Notes under the pieces: generated by a model
What the model saw: only the letters and a program-made list of their open reading frames with translations
Database searches by the model: none
Told to the model about the DNA's origin: nothing
Made by a program: the position numbers and the translations under genes
Shown: positions 28,281 through 39,299 of the stretch, piece after piece
Layout of the letters: every line of letters starts with the position of its first letter
Position numbering within the stretch: the stretch's first letter is position 1
Assembly (NCBI RefSeq): GCF_000972845.2
Contig: NC_040013.1
Location: forward strand, 1,087,584 to 1,151,583
Source: Larimichthys crocea
Lineage: Eukaryota > Chordata > Actinopteri > Sciaenidae
Direction of reading: 5' to 3'
Length of the DNA: 64,000 bases

Positions 28281-31200
28281 CTAGAGCCGCATGGAGACCG
28301 GAGGAGCCGGAGACTGCAGCTCCTGGTCGAGCAGCCGGAACAGCATGGCGCTCTTGTTGCGGAGCGCCGTCTGTCCCAGAGAGTGATGCAGCTGAGCCTG
28401 GAGGTAGTGCACGTCCCGCAGACGCTCTTTACAGCTCAGCCGCGAGAAGTAAGACGCCGCCTCCTTCAACGTGTCCACAGCCAGGACCGCCAGACGCACA
28501 TCTGCAGGAGACAACGAGCGGCGGCGAGAAGCAACACTCAGACAGGAAGCTGTGACCTGATGGAGAACGCCTCCATCCTCACACATGCTGAGCTACATCA
28601 GAGAAGGATCAGGGTGTTACCTGCTTGGCCTTGACCGCTGGACTTGAACCCGGCCACGGCCATCTGACAGCGGGCTGTGAGCATCAGGGCTCGGCCTTTG
28701 TCCATGACGGCGCCGTGGGCCAGAACCGGCTCGATGGCTTCATGCAGAACGCTCAGAGCCTGCTCAGGAACGCCCAGCATCAGCTGCAGAACAAACAGAG
28801 CAGCCAGCTGTTAGTCGACACGTCCAGGTGATCTGATACACAGCAGCCGTCTGAGTGAAGTCCCACCTGAGTGAAGGCCAGGTGGAGGATCGTCTCGGAG
28901 GCCAGCGCCTGCAGGTGGTGCTGCCGGGCCAGAGCCAACGCCTGCAGGAGCAGAGGAAGAGCTGTGGAGAAGCCCGAAGACTCCCAGTGGAGCTCAGCGG
29001 TGGACAGCATCACTCTGAGGACACGACGAGGACACGTTAAATATTCAGGACGGAGACGAGCTAATGATACGCTAACAACAAGCTAACAATGAGCTAACAA
29101 CAAGCTAACAACGAGCTAACAACAAGCTAACAATGAGCTAACAACGAGCTAATGATAAGCTAACAACAAGCTAACAACGAGCTAACTACAAGCTAACAAC
29201 GAGCTAATGATAAGCTAACAACAAGCTAACAATGAGCTAACAACGAGCTAACTACAAGCTAACAACGAGCTAATGATAAGCTAACAACAAGCTAACGCGT
29301 TAACGATGAGCTAACAACGAGCTAACGATGAGCTAATGATAAGCTAACAACAAGCTTACGCGTTAATGACAAGCTAACAACGAGCTAATGATAAGCTAAC
29401 AACGAGCTAACGACAAGCTAACGCGTTAACAACGAGCTAACAACGAGCTAACAACGAGCTAATGCGTTAACGATGAGCTAACAACGAGCTAATCACGAGC
29501 TAACAACGAGCTAACGCATTAACGATGAGCTAACAACGAGCTAACAACAAGCTAATCACGAGCTAACAACGAGCTAATGATAAGCTAACAACGAGCTACC
29601 GACAAGCTAACGATGAGCTAACGACGAGCTAACAACAAGCTAACAATGAGCTAACGACGAGCTAACAACAAGCTAACCATGAGCTAACAACAAGCTAGCA
29701 TCACGCTAACAACAAGCTAACGATGAGCTAACGACGTCGTACCTGATGACCACCTCGGTGCTCTTGGTCTTCTCGCACCTCGCCTGCAGTCGCTGTAAGA
29801 CGTCGTACGCCTCGGTGCTCCGGTTCAGAGCCTTCAGGACTTGAGCCTTCCTGTCAGACACACGTCACGTTAACACAGCGAGACGACGACAGCGAAGACT
29901 TTGAGTTTGAACCTCGTCGTTACCTGTAGAGACCTTCTGACTTGTTCAAGGCGGAGATCGCCGTGACGAGCGGCTCGGCCAGGTGATACTTCCCTTCGTT
30001 CATGTGTCGCTCAAACTGGATCTTCAGGTCGCACAGCATCCACAGCTGAGACAGAAAACACCCGACTTATGAAACGACTTCGTTTTAATCGGCTAATTGC
30101 TGCCTTGATTCAACGAGCGGCTGATGTCAGACCGACCTTGGCGTGCTGAGTGTGAGGAGGAAACTGCTCCTTCAGGTGTTGGAGGATCTCGGACACGGCG
30201 CTGTACAAACCCTGAAACAGAAGCAAACAGCTGATCGACCGCTCGACGTCTCCGCGACGCGGACAGGGATCAGATCTGATTGGTTACCTGCTCGGCGTGC
30301 AGCTCGGCCAGGTGACACAGAGCCACGGCGAACGCCTCCGTGTTGTTCTGCTGGACGCTGAAGTTGACCGGCTCCAGGCTGCTCATGTTGAGCAGCAGCT
30401 GGGCCTGCTGCAGAGCCATGGTGCTGCAGACACATGAAGAAGAAACGCCTGCATCCTGATTGGTGCTTCTCTGAAACGTGTCTGAGGGTGGGCGGGGTTT
30501 AATGAGCCTCACCTCTTGCCGTACATCCTCCAGATGGAGGTGGTCTGAGCCAGGCTGATCTCGATGAGCTCCGACAGGCTGTGCTTCCAGTGCAGGATGT
30601 CCGTGTCCTTCAGAGCGTCCATCAGCTTGTGGGCAGACTTCCCCTGTGTCGCCCCCTGCTGGACCAGAGACTGAATGCCCAGAGAGGCCAGGTACTGCAC
30701 AGAGACGGAGACGGAGACGGAGAGTGTCGTGGTCACTTTGAAATACATCGAACACCAAGTTCAGATCAGCTGACTCGTTAAACCTGATCATTCTGTTTCT
30801 GAATAACAGCACGGAGAGCGTTCATGTCAGGATGGTCATTAGAGCAGTGAACAGTGTCAGTGCTGTTATTCTCTATATCAGCACTCAGGGAACGACTCTC
30901 GTCCAATCAGATCACTCCGTCTGAACTAACCGTTGTTTAGCTTTTATTAGCTACTCATCAATTCCACGTGATTAAACACTTTTTATTTGGTCATTTTGTC
31001 AGTCTGTCCTGCCCTGTCCTGTTCTGTTGTGTCCTGTCCTGTCCTGTCCTGTCGTGTCCTGTCGTGTCCTGTCCTGTCGTGTCGTGTCGTGTCCTGTCGT
31101 GTTCTGTCCTGTCGTGTCCTGTCCTGTTCTGTCCTGTCGTGTTCTGTCCTGTCGTGTTCTGTTCTGTCGTGTCCTGTCCTGTTCTGTCCTGTCGTGTCCT

Positions 31201-33177
31201 GTCCTGTCGTGTCCTGTCCTGTCCTGTCCTGTCCTGTCCATCCTCGTTCACTCACCGGCAGACAGAAGTGGGCGGCCATCTTCACAGAGTCCTCCGTGAG
31301 CACGGTGCTGTCGGAGCCTCTCATCTGTTCCAGCGTGTAGAGCCAGCTCTGAGGAGACAGAACCAGAGGTGACGGAGCGTCCACAGACAGGAAGTGACAT
31401 CACACAGGAAGTGAAGAGGCGGTACCAGGCAGTGCTGCAGACAGACGTGGTCGTTGGACTCCTGAGCCATGCGGATGGCTTCCTGCAGAGCGAGGTCCGC
31501 CTGCTGACTGAACACAGCACATCAACAGAGTTATACGACTTCCTGTTGGGACGCGTCCACGCGCGGCGCTCGTACTCACTAGTGTCCGAAGCGACAGTGC
31601 AGGCTCGCCAGGTTGAGCGCGGCGTAGCGAAGACTCCGCCCATAACCTTCGTCTCCGTTACTCTTCCCCTCGTTTCCCGACAGGATGAGCCGGTCAAAGC
31701 AATGAAGGAGGCTGTGAGCGGACAGGAAGATGTCCTGCACCCGCAGGCTGTTCAGGTAGTTCAGGTAATGCTGAGGAGAGAGCACAGCACAGGTGAGGGA
31801 CATGAAGACACACCTGGACGTCTCTGGCAGGCTGACAGAGGACGGACGGACTCACGGCCTCGGCGAAGTCGGGGTTGAACTTGAGCATGTTGTTGAGCTC
31901 TTCCTGCAGCGCCGCCGGCTTCAGCGCTTTGTTCTCGTCGTTCTTCAGCAGATACGCCTGCAGACAGAGACACGCGTCAGCACGAGGACGTCCACGTCTC
32001 ACCTGGTCTGGACAAGATCACACTCACCTGTCTGGCGAGGAAGTACTCGGCTTGCTTCTGCGACAGCGGGCCTCGGCTCGGCGTGTTGTCGTTTCTAAAC
32101 AGAGACAAACGTTGAGTCACGGAGCGTCGATCAAATCATTTCATCTGACGGCAGCGTCACTGACCGGAGCTCCGACTCGTGCAGCGGCGTGTCCAGCTCC
32201 TCTTTGTCCATCCGGTCCCCGACCGTGTCCTCGATGCTGGTCAGGTCCATGTCCGAGTCGTCGGCGACGAGCGCCGGCAGACTGACCTGCCCGTCCGTGG
32301 GCTTGGCGTAGTGGCTGTGGTAGTACTGCTGCAGAGACTTGTACAGCTTGTAGACCTGACTGAAGGACAGCTTGTTGTAGGCGAGCAGCATGTGTCTCAT
32401 GAAGAGACCTGAAAGACACGAGACACGTGTGAGACACGTGTGAGACACGTCTTAACCAAGTCTTAACCCTTCTTCCTCTGTCTAACGCGGCAGCCTTCCA
32501 TTAAAGGCCGATATCGTCACTCCAGTTTTAAATCTGAACCTCTGACAGGCGCCAACGTCGCTCGCCGTTTGTGTCCGACTCACCCACGACGCTCGTTTTA
32601 TACGCCTCCGTATCGAACGAGGGGTGGGTGGAGAGGGTGGAGAAGAAGTACTCCATGTCTTTCAGCTCTCCGTTCGCCATTTCATGAAGCCTGTGGAGGA
32701 AAACGACAAGAAACACGTCACCGTACAGTTATCAAGGTATAACCCAGAAGACCCTGAACACATCACGCTGAGGGCTGCCGATATTCTGAATAACGGCACG
32801 GAGAGCGTTACCATGACGACGATCGTTAGAACAGTCTCAGTGCTGACACTCATGGAACGACTGTCGTCCAATCAGATGACACGTTCTATTTATTATCCGT
32901 TGTTATGACGACAACATCCACGTGTTTGTATGAAATGTCTTTAAGACTCAGTCACTGTCTGTCGTTCTGTTTCTTATTTAGTAAATAAATTAACTCGTTT
33001 ATTTGTAAAGATCTTTGCATGTTTAATTCACAGCAGATTCAACTTTAATGTTCACTGTCATATAAGATCATTTTAAGCTATTTATCAACAATTCTTCTGT
33101 TTTAACCTCCTCCGATGTCCACGCTTTATTTATTATGTGTAGACAGCAGGTAAACATGTGTGTGTGTGTGTGTGTAT

Positions 33178-33211
<34 letters not shown>

Positions 33212-33900
33212 CGTTTTTTCCTGTAATAAACATTCAAATATTTAAAGTTTGACGTGTTTAAAAGTTGTTTTTATCAGTTTGACGTCTCAAAAATCCTCCA
33301 GAATAATAAAGTGTGTGTGTGTGTGTGTATCAGTGTGTGTGTGTATCAGTGTGTGTGTGTGTGTGTATCAGTGTGTGTGTATCAGTGTGTGTGTATCAGT
33401 GTGTGTGTACCTGAGTTTGACAGCATACGCAGTCTGAGGACAACACTCCTCCACCATCTTCAGGAACTGACCCAGAGTCAGATCTGGACCCTGAACGCAC
33501 CACGACACATGTAAACAGGATTACACTGAAAATACTCGATTACTTTCTTCAAAAACACAGTTGGCAGGTTTGAGCTGATGAGGGAAGAGTGTAACCTGTA
33601 AAGTAACGAGTAACTAAAGCTGTCAGACAAGAGTAATGGATTAAAAAACGTCTGAGGTTCAGTAACAGAGGCATCTGTACTCGAGTAGAAGTACTCCGTT
33701 ACCTGCTGCAGCGGCAGGATGAGCTTGTTGAGCCGCCTCCGCTCCGGCAGACTCACTTTGGACGCGGACATCTCGTACAGCAGCGCCAGAACCGAGATCT
33801 TGTACGGGCTGACCCAGTCCTTGATGCCGAACACGTTCGCGTGCACCACGCCGTTCGTCATCATCGGGTTGAAGTACAGGCTCTCGTGCACGCTCGCCAT
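28281..33900 (-). CDS. anapc5: anaphase-promoting complex subunit 5, complete 17-exon gene
   Basis: Minus-strand exons: 33900-33703, 33490-33411, 32690-32584, 32408-32165, 32094-32028, 31957-31856, 31770-31580, 31507-31426, 31348-31256, 30694-30513, 30423-30288, 30211-30137, 30045-29924, 29850-29743, 29014-28867, 28783-28621, 28501-28281 (TAG). They total 2319 nt, 772 aa, all in phase. APC5 is a TPR-rich scaffold of the platform of the APC/C, the ubiquitin ligase that triggers anaphase. It matches vertebrate APC5 from MASVHESLYFNPMMTNGVVH through KLSFSQVYKLYKSLQQYY, LNYLNSLRVQDIFLSAHSLL, ALQEAIRMAQESNDHVCLQH and LMDALKDTDILHWKHSLSEL to MLFRLLDQEL. It is slightly longer than the human protein (755 aa), partly through the acidic loop at residues about 155-210. 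Convergent with ggt1. Confidence 0.96.
29050..29735 (-). repeat. 12-bp minisatellite (AGCTAACAACAA) in anapc5 intron 14
   Basis: About 55 units of AGCTAACAACGA/AGCTAACAACAA/AGCTAATGATA with occasional GCGTTAACGATG variants. A second array of the same unit is at 57222-57905, outside any gene. Confidence 0.9.
30785..30960. repeat. palindromic-end dispersed repeat in anapc5 intron 9
   Basis: TTCTGAATAACAGCACGGAG ... CAGTGCTGTTATTCTC ... GTCCAATCAGATCACTCCGT. The same module lies at 32770-32930. Confidence 0.65.
30999..31240. repeat. (GTCCT)n / (GTCGT)n pentanucleotide satellite in anapc5 intron 9
   Basis: About 48 tandem pentamers GTCCT, GTCGT and GTTCT, open in several frames on both strands. 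It ends 16 bp from exon 9. Confidence 0.93.
32770..32930. repeat. palindromic-end dispersed repeat in anapc5 intron 2
   Basis: GATATTCTGAATAACGGCAC, GGAGAGCGTTACCATGAC and CGTCCAATCAGATGACACG match the intron 9 copy in the same order. Confidence 0.65.
33158..33408. repeat. (TG)n tracts with TATCAG interruptions in anapc5 intron 2
   Basis: Two clusters, 33158-33211 and 33310-33408, with periodic TATCAGTG. The second ends at the exon 2 donor (GT at 33409-33410 on the minus strand). Confidence 0.9.
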
Positions 33901-34141
33901 TTTGTGGCGGGCTCGACACAAGCGGCTAGCTGAGCTAGGCTAGCTGAGCTAGGCTAGCTGGGCTAGCTGTTTAAAAAGGCGGAGTCACTGTAATCAACCA
34001 ACCGGGTCCGTTAAAGTTACTAAAGTTACTAAAGTTACTAAAGTTACCTCCCGCCTTCAAACCGCCTCAAAGTACGTCAGTTAGCACGGCGCTAACGGTA
34101 CGCCCATTGTCGCTTTTATTTTGAAAGGGCTACACTGGAGG
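33901..34141. other. 5' flank of anapc5
   Basis: Directly upstream of the start codon is AAAATGGCG-like context on the minus strand, then short repeats of GCTAGCTGAGCTAG (33926-33970) and four copies of TAAAGTTAC (34010-34046). It probably contains the 5' UTR and promoter; no TATA box was identified. Confidence 0.45.
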
Positions 34142-34560
34142 CAGTGATGTGTCGTTCGCGAACGAGCCGGCTACAAGAGCCGATTCTTCAAAGTGAACGA
34201 CAAGAACCGACTCCCGTCGGGAAGAGCCGAATCTTAAGCTGCTTGTGGGTGTAGTGGTAGAGGAGTAAAGAAATGAAAGAGAAGAAAAAGTGATAACTAA
34301 AAAAATCCTCTCGCTGCATTTCAATAATTTTGGAGACTGCGAGTGAGTGCAGAATTTGTAAAAATGAAAACATCAGTCAGAGCAGAGACAAAAACAATCT
34401 TGCACACTTAATAAAAAAATGCTTAATAGCACACAAACCATTCATAATTGCTAAATTAGGCTAATATAGAAGGCTAAATACTAAATGAAGAGCCGGCTCT
34501 TAGAAGGGAGCCGAACCAAAAGAGCCGAATCTTTAAAAAGAGCTGAACTTCCCATCACGA
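34142..34560. mobile_element. non-autonomous hAT transposon (419 bp MITE)
   Basis: Ends are CAGTGATGTGTCGTTCG and GAACTTCCCATCACGA, with internal AGAGCCG motifs on both sides, the layout of the common fish hAT MITEs. Flanking 8-mers ACTGGAGG (34134-34141) and ATAGGAGG (34561-34568) match at 6 of 8 bases. No transposase frame. Confidence 0.8.
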
Positions 34561-34680
34561 ATAGGAGGTGCATTATTTTGAAAGGTCTACACAGGATGTG
34601 GTTGTACACAGCATTATTTTGAAAGTGCTCAGTATTAGGGCCACATTTAAATAATAATAATAATAAAAAAAATATTGGAA

Positions 34681-34737
34681 TTAATTACGAGAATAAAGTC
34701 GTTATTTAAATATTTAATAACGACTTCTCGTAATTAA
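34681..34737. repeat. 57-bp near-perfect palindrome
   Basis: TTAATTACGAG ... GTCGTTAT on the left is mirrored by ATAACGAC ... CTCGTAATTAA on the right around a TTTAAATATTTA centre. Such AT-rich palindromes are often small MITE remnants. Confidence 0.7.
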
Positions 34738-35071
34738 TTAATTAATATATATATGGAGAGAGAGAGAGAGAGACAATCCGCCTGTGTCAAGTTACTGACA
34801 TAACGTACAGTAATACTTCGATTTTCAAAATAAAGCTCCATGTAATTACGCGGTGTGACCGCAGGGTGGCGCTGCTCTACTAGCAACCAAAGACAGCATG
34901 AACAACCGAGCATTTCGGTGGAGACTTTCAAAATAAAACCATGTTTTCACAAATTAAATGAGAATCCTACACAAATCTGGTTATGTTATTAAATATTAAA
35001 GTAAATGTGAGTGTTATCAGCCACAGCCTGCACAGTTATATATTTCTTTAGATTTGTAATTATTCAACAGA

Positions 35072-35100
35072 TTGTAGATGCTCTACCAGCTGAGCTACAC
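35072..35100 (-). other. tRNA-like A-box fragment
   Basis: The minus strand reads GTGTAGCTCAGCTGGTAGAG, the D-arm/A-box of a tRNA, but no anticodon arm, B-box or CCA-side stem follows. Probably a SINE or tRNA fragment, not a working tRNA gene. Confidence 0.5.
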
Positions 35101-35394
35101 ATGAATCAACATGTTGTCTGTCCTTCATCCTTCAGCAACATGTTGCTCACAGAGAAACAACTTTAAAGTCTCCATGAAGTCAAACTTGATGTTTGTGACA
35201 CAAAGTCATGTGTTCAGTATTTTCAGGTATTCTTAATGCTTAGAAACTACAATGCATACAGCTGTTCACACATTATCTTGTGATTCACGGTCTCTGTTGA
35301 TTCACTGCAGGCCCACACATCCTGAAACTAAACCTCTGTGCCCTCAGACGCCCAAAACAATCAGACAGAGGCTGCAGACACAAACACAGACTCA

Positions 35395-35990
35395 ACCACG
35401 CCAGACCTCAGGTGACCTTAACGACCGCCATCTACGCCGGACCTCAGGTGACCTTAACGACCGCCATCTACGCCGGACCTCATGTGACCTTAACGACCGC
35501 CATCTACGCCTGACCTCATGTGACCTTATTGACCACAACCGCCGTCCACACCAGACCTCAGGTGACCTTAACGAACGTTGTCCACGCCTGACCTCAGGTG
35601 ACCTTAACGACCCTCGTCCACACCAGACCTCAGGTGACCTTAACGAACGTTGTCCACGCCTGACCTCAGGTGACCTTAACGAACGTTGTCCACACCAGAC
35701 CTCATGTGACCTTAACGACCCTCGTCCACGCCAGACCTCATGTGACCTTAACGACCCTCGTCCACGCCGGACCTCATGTGACCTTAACGACCCTCGTCCA
35801 CGCCAGACCTCATGTGACCTTAACGACCCTCGTCCACGCCTGACCTCAGGTGACCTTAACGACCCTCGTCCACGCCAGACCTCATGTGACCTTAACGACC
35901 CTCGTCCACGCCAGACCTCATGTGACCTTAACGACCCTCGTCCACGCCTGAACCTTAACAAACATTATCTACGCGTGACCTCAGGTGATA
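35395..35990. repeat. 36-bp minisatellite containing TGACCT half-sites (about 16 units)
   Basis: The unit GACCTTAACGACCCTCGTCC plus CACGCCAGACCTCATGT recurs every 36 bp with minor variants. The length is divisible by 3, so both strands stay open and give false 12-residue repetitive proteins (a 268-codon frame at 35252-36058 on the plus strand). Several units contain TGACCTCAGGTGACCT, two nuclear-receptor half-sites spaced by 4 bp. Confidence 0.88.
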
Positions 35991-36246
35991 ACGACCATCA
36001 TCGACCGGGAGAGGAAGCATCGTTACTGGATGAGCTGGAAATGTCGACAGGTTGTTGAGGAAAAGATGAAACGTGGAAACACGACATAAGTTTCCTGCTC
36101 TCAGAGTCAGGCAGTGTTTTGTGTTACTTGTTGTTGTCCTTTGTTTCCACAGTCTGTTCGTAGCATCACATAAATACACGGACAGATTATACATCATGCA
36201 GCACATTTCTGCCCACATGGCTGACTGATGCAGTGACACAGGGGAC

Positions 36247-36715
36247 TAACCTGCTGCCACCACGAGCCCCTTTGCAGTGCGGGGATCTGTATCTGGGCTG
36301 AGGGGGCGTTGGGGATCGTGTCCTCTGCTGTGTGCTCTCTGCTTTGCTGTTTGAGGTCTGAGAGGTCGTGGGCGGAGAGACCAATAATTTTGCAGGCGAT
36401 GTGCGATTTTGTTGTTAACATGTTGAAAACAGTGGAGGAACAATAGAGGGGGAGGACGGGCTGGATGATACTTTTATAGAGCAGCAGCAGAAACTTTGAG
36501 TTTGCAGATGGCAGCCAAGATATCTGAAGAACTCCACCGCCTCAACAGTTTCATTACTGATGCAGGTGGGGTCACGGGTGGAGTTATTGTCATTAAGGTG
36601 GGCGAGTAAGGCAGCGTCATCACAGTATTAGATGCATGTAGTAACAGAGGAGTGTCTGGTACAGTCCTAGGGTGAAGGATGGAGCTCAGGACGCAACCAT
36701 GAGGGGCTCCGATGG
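36247..36715 (-). mobile_element. LINE reverse-transcriptase fragment
   Basis: The minus strand translates, with frameshifts, to DDAALLAHLNDNNSTRDP, then VEFFRYLGCHL and later KIIGLSAHDLSDL. These are the order and motifs of the C-terminal part of a fish non-LTR retrotransposon reverse transcriptase. Decayed. Confidence 0.6.
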
Positions 36716-37130
36716 TGGAGGACGTTATCTACAAAGCTCTCCATGGTCAGACACCATCATATCTTACAGCTCATAGTACCCCACTAGAACACTGCACTCT
36801 CAGGATGCAAGGTTTTCTCTTGGTTCTTTGTGGTTTCTGGTGGTTCCTCTTGGTTCTTTGTGGTTCCTCTTGGTTCCTTGTGGTTCCTATAGTCTCCAGG
36901 GCCTTCGTCTATCAAGCTTCTCTCCTGTCCAGCTCTGGTTCTGGAGGCTCCCAACACATTTAGGAGTCATCTGAAGACTTCCTTTTTGATAGAACTCATA
37001 GTCCGGGCTGGCTCAGGTGAGTCCTGAACAATCCTTTAGTTATGATGCTATAGCACTATAGACACTTCCCATGATTCACTGAGCTCTTCTCTCCATCTAT
37101 ACACCTTCATGTCCCGTCATTATTGTTACA
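36716..37130 (+). mobile_element. 3' end of a LINE-like element
   Basis: It encodes VIYKALHGQTPSYLTAHSTP, typical of the last part of a LINE ORF2, followed by a non-coding tail (GGGCTGGCTCAGGTGAGTCC) of the kind seen at fish LINE 3' ends. Internal GGTTCTTTGTGGTTCCTCTT short repeats at about 36830-36890. Confidence 0.6.
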
Positions 37131-38489
37131 GCTGCTGTCCAGATCTGAGCAGATGTCCGTCCACCATGATCCAGGTTCTGGTCTTTCCTGTCTCTACCTG
37201 TGTGAGTGACTCTTATGACAGCAGCTACAACAAGCCGCTCTGTCCAGAAGATGGCAGTGTTGAACTAGCAGCTAATGCAGCATGAGCCAACATTTGATCT
37301 GATCAGGAACCATCTGAGAGGGACCAGAAGAAGACAAGTCCAAACTCTCCTCCACCCTGCCTCCATCACCCACACTGTCTCCGTCTGATGTTGGGGTGAA
37401 GTCAGTAGACGGTGCACAGGAACACCTGTCAGAGTGGATATATCTTTGAAGAGCTTAAATCAGCTGACTGTAAATGCATCCGTCAATACATGAGTCATTG
37501 TGAGCTAACATCGCCAACTGTATGAGTGCACAGTTTAGATTTTATATTGAGAGCATCACGAGAAGACTCGTGTGTCAACCACCTGAAAAACTGACAGCAG
37601 CTTCATATACATGTCTACATACCTATGGAGCTGTGCACACCTCCATCACAGGCTCACAATGACTTCAAATATTAGGCTATTCGATCTGATTATTCACAAC
37701 ATCGCACACAATGATTTGCTCTCAGCAACAATAAACAACGGCTGAAAATGTCATTTTAAATTCTGCTGACCTTCACAGAGGAAAAATCTCTTATTCAAAC
37801 ACAGACTGAGTTACCAGTTTCAGGACACTCTCCTTCACTGGGAGTCTGCGTCTGTTGCCTACTAGAAGATACAGTTAGCGTCCTCCTCCATGCATCACAG
37901 TGGGAACCACACATGTAGATACCATCTGTCCACCTCAATGACACGGCGGTTTGAACCCAAACCTTCACTTAACTGAGCGGATTAAAACAGTAGCAGGTAT
38001 TTCCTGTATGCCAACAACATTGAAGACTGAATTCCAGGTGATTGAGAGAGCGCCAAGAATGTCAAAGCTGTCATCAAATCAAAATGTGGCTACTTATGAA
38101 ATACATTAACTCGGCTCATACGTCAGATAAATCAGATATTTTACTGTATTTAATGGCTGCAAATGCGTTTCAGCTGTAATTGCTTTGGTTAGATTTGAAA
38201 TAGTTTATAGCTGGAACCTCTTCCATCATGCAATCACTCCAGTGTTGGAGTGATTTATCAACATAAACTGTTCCGACCAGGCACAGAATGAATGGTAGAT
38301 TTAAGCTCGTGTGTGTGTGCATGTGTGCAGATCTCAAAATAAAAAAACAACCAAGAGACGTTGTGGAACATTTACTAATTTGTGCAAACAAACAAAACAA
38401 AAAATCCCAGCGAGGATCAATTCATGTTTATGAAAGTATATCAGGTTTTAAAGATGAATTACAAAACAAAAATCTCAGATGAGTTGTTG
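37131..38489. other. non-coding stretch, nothing identified
   Basis: No coding signal or recognisable repeat. Open frames are short and without splice context. Confidence 0.4.
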
Positions 38490-38529
38490 TCTTTCTCTTT
38501 GCATGGTAGTCTCAACTTCATCTGTAGAT

Positions 38530-38870
38530 ACAGCGATGCACTGTGTGCACCAACAACCAACAACGTTCCCAAACGGTGGATTGCTCCCTCCAGGTTGGAA
38601 GACGTGTTGCTGCCCCAAGTGAAGGAGTTCAAGTATCTCGGGGTCTTGTTCATGTGTGATGGGAAAATGGAGCGTTGGGTTGGTTGTTTGATGCGGTCCG
38701 ACTGAATATCTTTTGGACTATTCCTTTGTTCAGAGCAGAGCTGCTGCTTCTTTGCGTGGTTTGGGCATCTGATCAGATCAGGCCTTCCTTTGGAGGTGTT
38801 CCAGGCACGTCCAACTAAACTTTAGCAGGTTTACCAAGGTATTCCAGATGTTCTTCTACCGAGCTACACA
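38530..38870 (+). mobile_element. LINE reverse-transcriptase C-terminal fragment
   Basis: It translates to LEDVLLPQVKEFKYLGVLFM followed, after decay, by WFGHLIRSGLPLEVFQA, the standard ending of a common fish LINE ORF2. Frameshifted and incomplete. Confidence 0.72.
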
Positions 38871-38904
38871 TTACAGCTCCTCCTGGAGGATCCCATGGGA
38901 GGAA

Positions 38905-39295
38905 GCTCATGACCATAGGTGAGGGTTGGAACGTAGGCACAGCTCCTCAGTCCAGTACAAAGTCAGCAGTACTGCAGACAGCGCACCAATTCCAGACCCC
39001 GAGATACTTGACCTCCTACCTCGGTTCCTTGGGGCACTGACTTGCTCCCACAGTAGCAGACTAGCCACGCGGTGGAGGAAGCTCATTTCAGCCGCTCTCT
39101 TGGTCACTGCCCAAAGCTCATGACCACAGGTGATGGTTGGAACGTGGATGGACTGAAAGACCGAGAGCTTTGCCTTCAGGCTCAGCTCCTCGGTCTGGTA
39201 CAACGTCAGCAGTACTGCAGCCAACGCACCAGTTCCAGACCCCGAGGTACTTGATCTCCTTGGGGCACCAACTTGTTCCCAATCAGGAAGGCACA
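38905..39295 (-). mobile_element. LINE reverse-transcriptase fragment, opposite orientation
   Basis: The minus strand reads LSLKAKLSVFQSIHVPTITC, GHELWAVTKRAAEMSFLHRV. Parts of the segment are duplicated (38925-39010 and 39150-39260 both carry the TACAAAGTCAGCAGTACTGC-type motif). Confidence 0.68.
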
Positions 39296-39299
39296 GTGC

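Larger units (their letters stand above)
26183..30245. repeat. right arm of the inverted duplication
   Basis: It contains ggt1 intron 11 repeat, ggt1 exon 12 (26602-26746), the 3' flank, the anapc5 3' region and anapc5 exons 17-12 in their natural convergent order. The left third (26183-27200) is as noisy as the left arm; from about 27.5 kb the sequence becomes clean and anapc5 exons are intact. The ggt1/anapc5 tail-to-tail adjacency appears in both arms and is therefore probably real. Confidence 0.85.

Noticed and set aside
30968..31384. Cys/Leu/Ser and Asp/Arg/Thr-rich frames
   Set aside because: Translations of the GTCCT pentamer satellite in an anapc5 intron.
35072..35100. A functional tRNA gene
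   Set aside because: Only the D-arm/A-box is present; no B-box or acceptor stem partner.
35252..36058. 268-codon open frame with a 12-residue repeat (and its 189-codon mirror)
   Set aside because: The 36-bp repeat unit is a multiple of 3 and lacks stop codons, so long frames on both strands are expected. No splice sites, homologue or codon signal.
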